Shown one piece after another: positions 47,557 through 59,300 of a DNA stretch of 64,000 bases (the stretch's first letter is position 1; each line of letters begins with the position of its first letter). This stretch comes from Echinostoma caproni. Its lineage: Eukaryota > Platyhelminthes > Trematoda > Plagiorchiida > Echinostomatidae. Under the pieces are notes generated by a model that saw nothing but the letters and a program-made list of their open reading frames with translations, was not told the DNA's origin and did not search any database. Position numbers and translations under genes: made by a program. The stretch spans positions 1 to 64,000 of the forward strand of contig UZAN01039465.1 in assembly GCA_900618425.1 (NCBI GenBank), written 5' to 3'.

Positions 47557-50500
47557 ATCTATTTCACGATAAACTCTTGCCCGAATTTCATAAGCACCAC
47601 CCAAACCCTATACTTCTGCAGGCATTTTAAGAGCCTCCTGCTTAGCCGCTTATATTTTGTAGGTATTGAGCGTACAAATCGCTATCGAATAAAATGATTC
47701 AGATGGTTAATATATCCATTACTACCGAAAACGAGCAAATTCCTTTGCTTTAAAACAAACGATTTTATGCACATACCAAGAATATTTAATTCAATCTGTC
47801 TTCTTGTATCATTGTTGTCAACATATTGTGAACGATTACATCTGGGCTTCATAAAGGCTCTTGAATTATTGGAGCGTAGCAAAGAATTATAGTACAATTT
47901 ACATTGTCAGTAAGTTTCCTCAACTGCTGATGCCTAAGAATACTGTGAACATGAGTTTTGAGCGAATGTTTGTTCTTTGGGTATATTGGCCAGAAATCAT
48001 AGACACATTTCCCTCCAAGCGCAATAAACAAAAAAATGGATGGAATTACCAGTTCAAGTTGTCAAGTTGTCGGGGCGGGGATGAGTGGGAGATGAGTGTG
48101 AAAGGTGAACCAGTTTATATTCTCTGCATGCCATCTGACTATCACATGTAGACGGTCAAGTCACACACTCCAATGTCTTTTCAGTTGACACAGACTCATT
48201 TACTTTATCCCATAGATGACACTGTGTGGTACTTTTCTTCGTATTTATTGTCTATTGTGTTTTCGTAGACTTGGGAGTGTGAAGTCTTGAAAACAAAGCA
48301 AACGAATCCCATGGTCTCGAACAGCTCGTGTTCCACGTAATCAAAGCGGCTTAGTTTCCAGAATAACTAACTTACAAGATCCTACCATCGTTTGTAAAGA
48401 GAGAATGTACTTTACACCAAGAACTTCTTATTTGTCTTATTATTCGGTTATTTGTTTTTAAGATAGACTATAGGAATAGACGTTTTAACTGGCCATATTA
48501 GAGAATTGTCGGCAGGGCGTATAAATGAATTTGTAGAATGACTTACATTTGTAGAGCTTGCCGGTTCGGTATAAACTGCAAAACTATGACTACTATTTGA
48601 GAAACATTTTCTCGGAGGAGGAACCATTTCGTGCGCAACTACAATGAGGACATAACTGTTCCTAATCCTACCATATTTGTAGTAAGAAACAAAGTGAAAA
48701 AACGCTAACCGGTCTGTAATACATTGCGACTTATCGCATTAAAAACTCAACCCCACTCTTAGTCCCGTTGGATACCTGTCCCATCAAACATACGGCTCCC
48801 GTCAATAGTTATAAGTTGCTCACTGTGTCCTGAAATCTGTCAGTATTATGAATCTGTTCTCCAGATGAACCAACAACCACTACGTCCATTGCAGACTGAG
48901 ACACAGGAGCAACTTAAGGAAATAGTAGAGTGCACAGGTAAACCACTTAACATGAAGTATACTCAATGGGTGACAGGTTTTTGACTCATTAGCTGCCCTA
49001 TCCATCTACTCACTTATCTGTTCAGTTAGTTTGCCACAATGCACTAGAGTGATGTTTTACCCCGGATACGAAAAAACGGGAACCATATGCTCTTATGATT
49101 CTTCTAAATGTATGTTTAATAGAACACATTAAGTACCATAGTTTACCGTTCTGCCGGTTTATGTGTGTGCGTCCACTCGATTTGACTCAGCCTACCCACC
49201 GTCAACATGAAACTGGGCCGTAAAGCTCTGAGTCACCGTACACGGTGCACGGTAAAGATAAAGCAAAAAGGGCGGTCTGCTCCTAAGACGAGTGACGAAA
49301 GTGTGAGACGATTGTGCACGGCGATTTACGACCGAGACCATCAGGTGTCCAAAGGCGACAAGCCCGGAGGCTGCAAGGCGATGGCGATGACAAATTTGTT
49401 GTTTCCGTGTGAAGTTTATGTTAAACACGCAGTTGTTTGGTCGATGTGGTGAGCCTTGGTCGTAAACTGAAGTGCGGCACCTGTCGAGTTGCTATTCCAT
49501 CCAGCGGNNNNGCGGCAAAGTATCGGCCGATTTCTGAAAATACGTTTTATCACACCTGGTCTGTTAGTTCACACTGGTCCTCACAGGAATCTGTGACTAG
49601 GTCATCGTCAGATTGTGGTCTCGCATCTCACGTACCCCAGGCTGACACTGAGTTAGCACAGAACCAGATACATATATTCGAAGCCGTCGACGCCCATACC
49701 AGTGGATTATATCCATAATAATTTGTACCTCATCGATAGGGAATTCACACCGCTTTCCACTTCCCACGTGAAAAACTGTGAAAATAATAGACAATGGTGA
49801 CAATTGACATCTTTGTCTTAAGAAAAAAGATGAACAAAGTGCAAATTTCCCAGTTCTCCTAGTCATAACATATTACAACTTTAAACCAATCAATGCTCTA
49901 GTCGTCCATATCTCAGTGCTGTACATCACCTGTCACTGACGGCTGAACACTTCCGTCATAGTCTTCATAAAGCCACATTTGCCATGCTCGGCGCATAGGC
50001 GAAATAGAGTCCAGTTCACCCGAGCTACGAGAACTGATTTTCAACACTTTGTCAACAGTTCAGCGATTTTCAAAGGTTGTAAGTATTACTACTCCGTACG
50101 AAGAGCAACCTGTGTGACTTCCACTGTTATGAAAATTTAAATTCAACGTTCAATTTTATGCCATTTCATCATTTTTGATGGTCTCAGTCTAAACCTACAG
50201 ATTTAAAAGAATTTTGAATTTATATCACTCCTCTGAAATTCAAAATAAGTTGTGGCAGGTGTCTTTTTTCTCAGTTACTAACTTGTTGACTGATATTACC
50301 TATAAATTTATTCGTCATCATCAGAGTTATTCTCATTTAAAATGTTTTGCTCGTTAGTTGTCTCCACACATTCAATAAATTTAGGATAGAGTAAACCAGT
50401 TTGAGCCAAGCTTTATGAAGTATGAGCACTAATGACATATTTATCGTTCAAATTCAATCAGCCAAACTGATTCGGTTAATTTTTCATTTGGTCTGCTCAG

Positions 50501-50759
50501 ATGTACGTACAGGCTCTGAAGAAGTTGCTAGTCGAACCTGTATTGTCTATAATCTACCTATTCAATCTATTGTGGAAACGAGAACGCTTGCCACGCCAGT
50601 AGGGGGATCTCGTCTTATTCCCACCTCAGAGCTGGAGCCTAATCCAGTAACTGACGTTTGGTTAGTTTGGCTTTTGTAGTAACCTAAATTTATGGCTTCC
50701 CAGCTCCGATAGCATATACTGCATTGCGGAAACCTGTAATTCTGAAAATAGGAGTTCCG
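47557..50759. other. Non-coding stretch with one CpG-richer patch
   Basis: Mostly AT-rich. At about 49150-49720 the sequence is richer in CpG, carries frames on both strands (49207-49452 plus; 49597-49866 minus) and a 4-base N gap (49508-49511). It could be a host exon or promoter-proximal DNA, but no domain or splice pattern supports this. A frame at 50422-50679 is also unassigned. Confidence 0.4.
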
Positions 50760-51130
50760 GCCAAGTGTCTCATGCCTGTGGAACCTATCCCTGGCTCGTG
50801 AAAGGTGGTGAAGACAAGGTTTTCAGACACGAAAAAACTCTCTTAGTGAACTTCAGCAAGATATTTGATGAAATGCCCCGCTTCTGCTACCTGAGGACTC
50901 CGATTCCCCATGGATTTGAGGCTGTTTATTAAAACAGCTAAAGGAGTCCTCACCGAAATTCACATTAGCGTTCTTGTTGACTAGACGATATCTGGTTGGA
51001 ATCCTGCTCCCACTGGGGTGCTCAAGGCCCTGTGCACCGGCCACAACTATTAACGGTGTATGTCAATGACTAACTGGGACTCTTACACTGGTCATTCATA
51101 ATTATTGCTGCTGACCTTGCGGTAGGTTAG
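50760..51130 (+). pseudogene. Reverse transcriptase fossil just upstream of CR1-B
   Basis: LLVNFSKIFDEMPR (50842-50880) is a decayed motif A ('YLDFSKAFDSVPH'). About 100 bases later, in shifting frames, come WNPAPTG, GAQGPVHRPQLLTVYVND (the 'GVPQGSVLGPLLFLLYIND' block, about 51010-51070) and IIIAADLAV (about 51100-51125, a decayed FADD box). Order and spacing fit a LINE RT with a deletion between motif A and the PQG block. It is too eroded to classify. It lies in the same orientation as CR1-B but is a separate, older insertion. Confidence 0.6.
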
Positions 51131-51433
51131 CGCGCGGTTGAAATTTTGACGTGCTGTGCTTTGATTCGTGCCACGATCGTAAAAGTAAAGTTCAGTTGCC
51201 ATTGATTCACACCACTTTGTTTCACACCATTTTGCGTGCCAGGTTTTTACTCTAAATTGCTTTCCAGTGTTCTTTTCAAAGAGCATATAGTAGCGTGCAC
51301 CAAAATCCGTGGATAGCCAATGTGATTGTTTAGCTTGGTTAGGTTGAATGTTTTTACGTATCGCTTTTGCCTATCGTTTTCTGCCTCACTGTTTTTCGTT
51401 TTTATCGTCTGTTCTCTACGTAGACACCTTGTA

Positions 51434-52427
51434 ATGACGCGAGTGTCCTACCCATGTTTGAAGGGCATATGCGGAACAAAAGTGGTTAAGGAAATCGAAT
51501 GTGAAACCTATAAAAGGTGGGCGCGTGTGGGATGTTCAGGCACAAGTAACGACCACTATGACTTCTATTTCCCAAATAACTGGTTAGAGTGGGTCTGTGA
51601 AGTGTTAGTATGCGGCCAGGTCAGCGTTTGCGAAGCAGCGCCCAGGGGCCATGAGGAAGCTGAGCCGTGAGCACCTAGAAGGCCTTCAAAAGCCGGAACC
51701 GACCGAGGATACCTCAGAAAATATCGCTCAGGTCGCCTCTAGCCAAGAAAAGGGGAATCCGCAGGGTGAGAGTTCTTGGCAAACAGTTTTGCCTAGGACC
51801 TGGAAAGCTGCAGCTTTAACCACACCGCTCAATTAGCCGCTCCCTTGGGTGAACTCCAAGCACGTCAGGGTGCAAGCCGCGCTAAGCCACACTGAGGGTC
51901 TAAGCCTGGAGTCGGTAGAAATATCACTCTCTCACAAGGGGACAGGGACAGATTATAATTTGAGCTCCAAGAGCTGAAAAAGCAAGTGAATAGCCTCACA
52001 GGGGAACTTCAAAGATACCTTCTCATATTTAACAAAGAGGAGCCAAATATAAGAGAGTCAAAAGCCCGTATGGAGATGGACAGGCGTAGAGTCTGCGACA
52101 TACTTAGGTATCCACCAAACAGCCATTAGGAGAGTGCACCGGGTTGGAAGGTGGGAAACATCACCTCCGGAAGCACCGTTGGTGCCCGCCAGACCCATAC
52201 TAGTAGTATTTGATAAACCACTGGATAGGGTGCTTCCACTATCCCGAACAGACTTAGTGTGGAGCGTCACTAAAAGGCGGTTCAAAATCGTCCCCGATGA
52301 ACCACAAGTGCGGGTGCCAAATAGGAGACCGAATACTCACATAACAGGACGCGAGAGCGATAGGGCTCCGCCAAAACAACTGCCAAAGGTACCACGGGTC
52401 TTAAAACCCAAATGTGGTAAAAATTGA
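51434..52427 (+). pseudogene. CR1-B ORF1 (zinc-finger, coiled-coil, basic region), broken
   Basis: From the ATG at 51434 the first frame has a Cys-rich module: C-x4-C, then IECETYKRWARVGCSG, then NNWLEWVCEVLVC. This is the spacing of a PHD-like finger, known at the N-terminus of many CR1 ORF1 proteins; the usual His is replaced. A frameshift near 51650 leads into a hydrophilic stretch. A third frame (51952-52110) encodes ELQELKKQVNSLTGELQRYL and further Glu/Lys-rich residues with coiled-coil heptads. The last part (52134-52427) has RPILVVFDKPLDRVLPLSR and Arg-rich residues, plausible for nucleic-acid binding. The protein presumably coats element RNA; that role is taken from the family. Confidence 0.68.
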
Positions 52428-52952
52428 GGACATATTAGAGGACCTCACGTTAGGGATGGGTTCTTAAGTCGGATTGGACGAAACCGACTCAGAACACCCT
52501 ATGCTGGCATATCTTTCCAAGTTTCCCGGGCTACAAGAAACAGTGGTCGCAGTAGTGGCTGGTATTCTGGCCCAGCCAAAAAACGGGTTATCTAGCCGGG
52601 TGCTACCCGAAGAGAAAATCCGGGTAAACGAAAAGCACTATCTCGGAGACAAGGAAGCCCTGGTACTATTGCACGCCAATGCATTTAGTAGTAGAAACAA
52701 ATGGGCAGAGCTAGCCACAGTGGCTGCGGGCATGATGGCCCACCTAATTGTCCTGTCTGAAACGTGGTTAACTCAGGATGACCTCATACCGAAACCAGTC
52801 TGAAGCCGGTTCACAGTCCACATGCAGGATAGGAAAGGGGGTACATTGGGGGTGGGATGGAGTAGCTGTCCTAGTCAGACAGGATTTACTCCACCATGAA
52901 GAAAAGATAGCGCAATGCACTCGGAACGTGTAGCTGCGCGCAATATCATTGG

Positions 52953-53798
52953 NNNNNNNNNNNNNNNNNNNNNNNNNNNNNNNNNNNNNNNNNNNNNNNN
53001 NNNNNNNNNNNNNNNNNNNNNNNNNNNNNNNNNNNNNNNNNNNNNNNNNNNNNNNNNNNNNNNNNNNNNNNNNNNNNNNNNNNNNNNNNNNNNNNNNNNN
53101 NNNNNNNNNNNNNNNNNNNNNNNNNNNNNNNNNNNNNNNNNNNNNNNNNNNNNNNNNNNNNNNNNNNNNNNNNNNNNNNNNNNNNNNNNNNNNNNNNNNN
53201 NNNNNNNNNNNNNNNNNNNNNNNNNNNNNNNNNNNNNNNNNNNNNNNNNNNNNNNNNNNNNNNNNNNNNNNNNNNNNNNNNNNNNNNNNNNNNNNNNNNN
53301 NNNNNNNNNNNNNNNNNNNNNNNNNNNNNNNNNNNNNNNNNNNNNNNNNNNNNNNNNNNNNNNNNNNNNNNNNNNNNNNNNNNNNNNNNNNNNNNNNNNN
53401 NNNNNNNNNNNNNNNNNNNNNNNNNNNNNNNNNNNNNNNNNNNNNNNNNNNNNNNNNNNNNNNNNNNNNNNNNNNNNNNNNNNNNNNNNNNNNNNNNNNN
53501 NNNNNNNNNNNNNNNNNNNNNNNNNNNNNNNNNNNNNNNNNNNNNNNNNNNNNNNNNNNNNNNNNNNNNNNNNNNNNNNNNNNNNNNNNNNNNNNNNNNN
53601 NNNNNNNNNNNNNNNNNNNNNNNNNNNNNNNNNNNNNNNNNNNNNNNNNNNNNNNNNNNNNNNNNNNNNNNNNNNNNNNNNNNNNNNNNNNNNNNNNNNN
53701 NNNNNNNNNNNNNNNNNNNNNNNNNNNNNNNNNNNNNNNNNNNNNNNNNNNNNNNNNNNNNNNNNNNNNNNNNNNNNNNNNNNNNNNNNNNNNNNNNN
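52953..53798. other. Assembly gap (846 N) inside CR1-B
   Basis: Unsequenced bases. The long frames reported across it are artefacts. The missing endonuclease middle should need only roughly 300-400 bases, so either the gap size is nominal or extra sequence (for example an expanded GA repeat or an insertion) lies here. Confidence 0.97.

Positions 53799-53842
<44 letters not shown>
53799..53842. repeat. (GA)n microsatellite
   Basis: TATATA followed by about 18 GA units, directly at the right edge of the assembly gap and inside the CR1-B endonuclease region. It probably caused the break in assembly. Confidence 0.95.
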
Positions 53843-53843
<1 letters not shown>

Positions 53844-53998
53844 GCCGTCCTTTTTGGAACAGATAATTTTGACGAAGGAGAGGGATTTGATTAGTATTAC
53901 TCTCCATTCACCGCTAAGTAAAAGCGACCATGAAGTTATCACTACAGAACTCCATCTAATGCACCGTAAAAGCAAATTAGGATGTCCAGGAGCAACTA

Positions 53999-56043
53999 GG
54001 TGAGTAATGCAATGAGGCCTGAAGCTCGAGCTGCGGAGCTGGAGTGGTTCCCTAGTCTGGAAAACGCAACGACAGACCAGCACTGGGGCATTATCAAGAT
54101 AAATATTTTGCTCCTGCAAGAGGAATTTGCTCCACTGAAACCCATGACAGCGAAGAACAACCCACCTTGGTGGAGCCCAGCGATAAGGAGAGTGATACAG
54201 CGTAGATATAGGAGATGGCACACCTATATATCAATAGGCAGTCACAGATCCTGGGTGCAGTACACCAGGGAGGGAAACAAAGCAGTGGCAGTTCAACGGC
54301 AGCTCAAACGACAATACGAGCTCAAGCTAGCAAATTGTGCAAAATACCAGCCCAAAAGTTACTACCTCTATGTCCAATCTGAGGGAGAGCTTAGTGAAGT
54401 GGTAGGGCCTCTAATACTGGAGGGTGGAGAAGTAATAACCCATGAGTTGGATACAGTAGTGCGATTTAAGGAGTATTTCAAAAGCGTACATAGAATGAAT
54501 CATTTCATTACTACGCAAACTGATCTCCACACCGCTGAACCGGGTATCCCCGAATAACAGGTGGGGTTAGAGCCGGTGCGTGGTACTCTTAGTGAGCTTA
54601 ATGCCACCTAATCCGCCGGACCAGATGGCATCCACCACAAACACATAACCGAGGTTCTAGGTGGCCACTCTGCAACCTGCACAACAAAACTCTAGAGCAG
54701 GGCAGAATAGCACAGGATTGGAAAACTGCAACTGTGGTCACCATACACAAGAGACAACCGAGACAAAAGTGGAGAATTATCGTCCTGTAATTCTCACGAG
54801 CATCTTGCGCAAGATCTTAAGAGAATCATCCGAACCCACTTAGGCGAATATCTCATCCAGCACCGCCTGCTGATTGCAGCACATTACGGGTTCCTGAAAG
54901 AAAAATCGTGTCTCAACAGTCTGTTGCATTTCTTAGATGCAGTCACAGCGTGACTAGACGAGGGTAGGGAAGTGGAAGTATGCTAGCTGGACTTTAGCAA
55001 AGCTTTTGACTCAGTGTGTCATCGCTTACGTTTGGCCAAGATAGATACTCTAGGGATAAGGGGGAACATCCACAAGCGACCAACAGCTTTCCTCTCTGAC
55101 AGGTGCTTTCAGGTTTGGGTCGGAGAAGCGAGCTCACCAGTGAAAATTATTACTAGTGGGGTGCCCTTGAGGGTCAATCCTAGGCCCACTCCTGTTCTTA
55201 CTCTACATTAATGTCCTTCCTAAGCGCCTTGTCTCGCCCAGCCTTATATTTGTGGACGACATCAAGGTTGTTGGATCAGACAGGAGAGCAGAACTAGGAC
55301 GGGATATAGGTGAAGTGCTCAAGTGGTCAGGTACATGGGATTTGCCTTTAAACATAGGAAAGAGCCATATCTAGATCACTCGAGAAAAGGGGCTGGCCAT
55401 GGGGAGTAGTCACAGTGGTCTTTCACTGGGAACGACGCAGAAGGCTATAGATTTAGGAATAATAGTTACAGAGGACTACAAACGGGCAAAACAGTGTGCC
55501 ACAGCGGCGCATCGCACCCGTAGAGAGCTTTCAAGACTGCAGTCTGCACTAACACGTAGGAAACCGGAGGTATTCGTACCCCTATAGAAGGCGATTGTTC
55601 GACCGCTTTTAGAGTATTGTATACAAGCCTGGGCTCCCTTCTTCAAAAAAGACGGCGCTAGTCTCGAGGAGGTCGAACGATTAACCACCAAGATGATCGA
55701 AGGGCAGCGAGGGAAGCAATACTGCAAGATCTCGGACTCTTCTCCTTGGAAAGAAGAAAACTCCGAGACGACTGGATAGAGATTTTCAAAATTTTGAATG
55801 GCTTATTAGGGACTGATCAGACAGTATTCTTTGAGAGATTGCAAGGCAACAAACACTAGGGGGCACAGGTATAAACTGAAGAAATTGCGCACGAGACTAG
55901 CAGTGTGCTCAAACTTCTTCAGCAACAGGGTAGTAAAATCATGGAATAAGTTACCACAGGAGCTGGTGGAGCTAGGGAGCATAAATGCTTTCAAGAAAGA
56001 ACTCGATAGGCGCTGGCTGGACTTATTTCTCAAGCTAGATTAG
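53999..56043 (+). pseudogene. CR1-B ORF2, linker, reverse transcriptase and C-terminal region
   Basis: The frame 54000-54557 is the linker, with NNPPWWSPAIRRVIQRRYRR and YYLYVQSEGELS. RT then follows in pieces: SAGPDGIHHKHI (about 54616), NYRPVILTSILRKIL (54775-54820), AAHYGFLKEKSCLNSL and LDFSKAFDSVCHR (motif A, about 54988-55026). SGVP with a decayed 'QGS-LGPLLF' (55155-55200) is next, then LIFVDDIKVVG (motif C as FVDD, about 55245-55275). After that come LGIIVTEDYKRAKQC, VRPLLEYCIQAWAPF (about 55598-55640), then FSNRVVKSWNKLPQELV (55921-55972), the CR1-type C-terminus, closing at 56043. Stops interrupt at about 54953, 54984, 55373 and 55585, and frames shift near 54560, 55160 and 55720. 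Confidence 0.83.
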
Positions 56044-56326
56044 GATTAGGCCTGAAATTAATTTAGGGTTTTTTCGTTTACTATACCCCAACAAAAGAAC
56101 GCTTCCAAATGTGAGGTATCTCACCTGAACAAAGGAGAAGATATTTTTATTTTCTTGCTCTTCACTTGCAGAGGCGGAAACGACTGGGACGAGCAGAAAA
56201 CGTGAAAAACCACATAGAACACTAGCACTGGTAGAGGACAACACATGGCTTACTACCGAAGAAATTCGACACTCGATTGGCCGTGGCCATCTCTTGTCCT
56301 GTGCAACCTGACCTGACCTGATCTGA
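56044..56326 (+). repeat. CR1-B 3' untranslated region and pentamer tail
   Basis: About 260 non-coding bases after the ORF2 stop, ending in CAACCTGACCTGACCTGATC. The pentamer tail takes the place of poly(A), as in other CR1-type elements, and fixes the 3' end of the insertion. Confidence 0.7.
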
Positions 56327-59300
56327 CGTAACAGTAACTCGCACGGTTAGGGACTTCTCTAGAATGCAAGGCTTTAGCTAGGACATGAACCTACTGGCTA
56401 AGTGAGCGGACGTTTGGGTTCTTTCGATTAACACTTTCGAATGTGTCTTTCTGCATATACAGGATCTACTGACGATGAAATTGTCATCAGACAGTAAGGA
56501 AACGCTTTATACAGAATATTGTGTGATAAATGCCCAAGAGTTCTAGCGCCATCCTTAAGACAAATATGTAACAACACCAAAAGCGTCTTAGCATGAACCA
56601 TTGTCGGATCATTAGTCGAATAACAAGTGGTGATTTCAGGTCAAGAATAGAGTACGGCGGTACAGAGCGTTTCATCTGCAGGATGATTGGGTTTGCCGAA
56701 TTGCAGTGGCTACGATATATTACCATTCGAGTAGTTTTCTATCTGCTTGGGATAAGGTCAGCAGTTTTACTACAGACCGGCAGATTGTTTTCATTTGCGC
56801 ATCGTTGAGTATCTGAGAGGATAATTTTATACTATGAATAATATCCTGAAGAGTGTCAGTAGTCCGTGGCTCTGGCCCGAATTCTTTTTTGCGTACAGAG
56901 CTCAGAACTCGATGACACTCTCTCTTTCACTCTTTGAAAAACTCCAAGCCGGTCACTCTGCTTTAGGTCTATCAACTGTCTCGAAGAGCGAAAAATCTCT
57001 GGAATTCGCGCAGAGTGAAAATGGTGAACGGAGTCAGTGAATACTATCAGAGGGCACTTGGATCAATACTTGGGTTGGATGCCGAATGAGGAACATAATA
57101 GTGTTTTGTGTTGATCAGACCTACAGTGGCATATCACAGTATGCCCTTAATGCTAAAAAGTGAAGATATAAAAAGAGGAACAATTAAAAATCGATGAATA
57201 ATCCATTTTTGTTTTAAGTTAGTGGGCCTGCTTAGGAGTCAACTACGGAGCTCACATTATCAGTAGCGGCTTAGAGATTCGCTAATAATAACAGGCTTCC
57301 TTTAATCACAGTGCTGAGTTGGTTGCAACCAACGGGAGGAAGAAAAGTGCTCCTAACAGTGATTATCTTAAACTATTATGATAATATGAACATAACAGCT
57401 GTAGATCATCAAATAAGAGAAAGAGAAAAAGAAAATAATAAGAAGTAGCCCCCACTGAACTCCAAACAATCAATAGACTGTTCACGACGAATCGATCAGT
57501 CCCTAACCAAACATTTCGAGAGACCAAACCCAAATCCATCTCCACTGAAACTATTTTAGAACTTGCTCAAACAATAGAACATTTGTTCCATAATTTTCTG
57601 ATAAATACTGATTTGGTTAGAAAATTAGAGCCTACGGTGTGAGGGTAACAGATGGCAGCGATGCTTTTTGATATTCGGTCAGTTCTGACTGATTCGCATA
57701 CGAATGTTTGTATCCTCACCATACCTAAAGGGCATCAAATGATCATGAAGGTACAAATCAGGCTGTTAGGTCAGTTCAAGTGGGTAACTGGAACTGATAA
57801 CGAAAGCCTAATGTGCATACTTGTTGCTTCCAGAAAGTTTTCCGCCAATAAAAAGAATTGTTTCTCCTAAAAGGTCGCAAGATCACCTCGATTCCTAGAT
57901 TCTGCATCGAGAACAACGAATCAATACTTTGTTTTATCTTGAGCTTGAAATTATTTTACATGTATTTCAAGTAATCTACATCTTATTTTGAATTTCAAAC
58001 AGTTTCTTCATTGTAATCATTTGATGCTCTGTTTAAAACAACACCAGTGAATACCTCCCCCCCCACCATAAACTAGTGCATCTGCCGAAAACTTAAGAAT
58101 GATTGATATATGTGGGAAGAAAACAGAGAAACAAAAAGTGAAATTGTGGAAAACCTTCAGAGTTGTTCATTTCCACATAGTTTACCGCATCATGCATATT
58201 GACTCCGTTTGGCGGAATGCACCATTAGTTTACAGAGAATATTGAAAACGCACGCCCTTAAAATTACATTCTATCTAGTATAAAAATGCATGCATTGCAT
58301 GAAAATTGAAAGTCACGTTTGATTGTTATTTTTGTTCCGTCACAGACCGGAATAGTTTGATTTCACCCTCAAAGCTAATAGATACCTTGTATTTCCATAT
58401 TTATCCTGATTTGTTCCTGTTTCGCTTGCAGTACTTGTTTACAAAAATGTTCATCTGTTATAGTAATTATCACTGTTGTGTGCAGTTAGAACGAAACGCT
58501 TGAATGCAACTGCAACTGAATACGCAATAAGAACTTATTGATTCCAGCAACGTAAATTTTACAGTTTTACATGTGCCCGAAAACAAAGTAAATTTATATG
58601 CTTCATGGAAAACCGTCGTAAGGACTTTACTAATCAGCTATCAAAAAAGGAACACGACAGAAGGAGTTACATTCTTAACAACCTTTCCTTTTGACGGTTA
58701 TAACGACAATGAGCTTTATTCAGATCGGTAGTCGCAATTCTCAGAGCACGAATCAACGCAAGTGGATATTGAAAATAACGCGAGATTGAGAGATATGAGG
58801 GGGAAAATGCACATAGCTTTATATAAACAAACAAACAAACAGAAAACAGCAGTTGACGCTCAAGTCAGTGCAGTATCTGTAGTGAAGTTGAGATTTCACC
58901 AAATGTAATTGAACAATCATATTTTTATAAATTCTGGAACTGGATGCCATTCGCTTTGTCAATGTTCATGTCTCAATTCAGTCTTGTAACAAAACGGTCG
59001 CTTTCATTCTTCGTGAAGAACATGACAAATGGGTCTGACTTTTAAATTCTGATTAAGCAAACCGGATAAGACGCGTGCGTGTGTGTGTGTGTGTGTGAAA
59101 AATGTTCACTTTCGTTGTCTTGTGCAGCATCAATAATCCGTCCCGTTCTGCACAACACGATTGGATGTAGGGAGGGCAGAAGGATGCTGACAACTAATGA
59201 GTTGTGATACCTTCCAGTTGACGGCGTGTTCCGCCTAAACAGACAATTGTGATTACTTCACAGGATATTGTGTAATAAAAACAAGCACTGTGAACTAAAC

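Larger units (their letters stand above)
52474..53998 (+). pseudogene. CR1-B ORF2, APE-type endonuclease, split by an assembly gap
   Basis: Before the gap: LVLLHANAFSSRNKWAEL (52660-52715; the 'NARSLRNK--EL' block with the metal-binding Asn) and LIVLSETWLTQDDL (52744-52787; the catalytic Glu in ETWL). In shifting frames, GVAVLVRQDLLHHEEKI (about 52857-52910) fits the 'GGG-A-LV' strand. After the gap: LTKERDLISITLHSPLSKSD (about 53870-53930) and SDHEVITTEL, the C-terminal SDH motif with its catalytic His. Asn, Glu and His are therefore present, but stops interrupt the frame (for example TGA at 52801). A GA microsatellite sits inside the domain at the gap edge. Confidence 0.77.
51400..56326 (+). 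mobile_element. CR1-B: nearly full-length CR1-type non-LTR retrotransposon, decayed
   Basis: About 4.9 kb with an ORF1, an ORF2 (endonuclease, RT, C-terminal region), a 3' untranslated region and a tail of CCTGA-type pentamers (56306-56326). The 5' boundary is uncertain: ORF1 appears to start at 51434, and the leader may reach back toward 51140. An assembly gap (52953-53798) removes most of the endonuclease. Motifs place it with CR1-like LINEs, but it is a different subfamily from CR1-A, with a different tail and only distant protein similarity. Multiple stops and frameshifts make it inactive. Confidence 0.83.

Noticed and set aside
52768..54221. Frames of 296-448 codons on both strands
   Set aside because: They run through the 846-N gap and the GA repeat; the minus-strand ones also shadow CR1-B.
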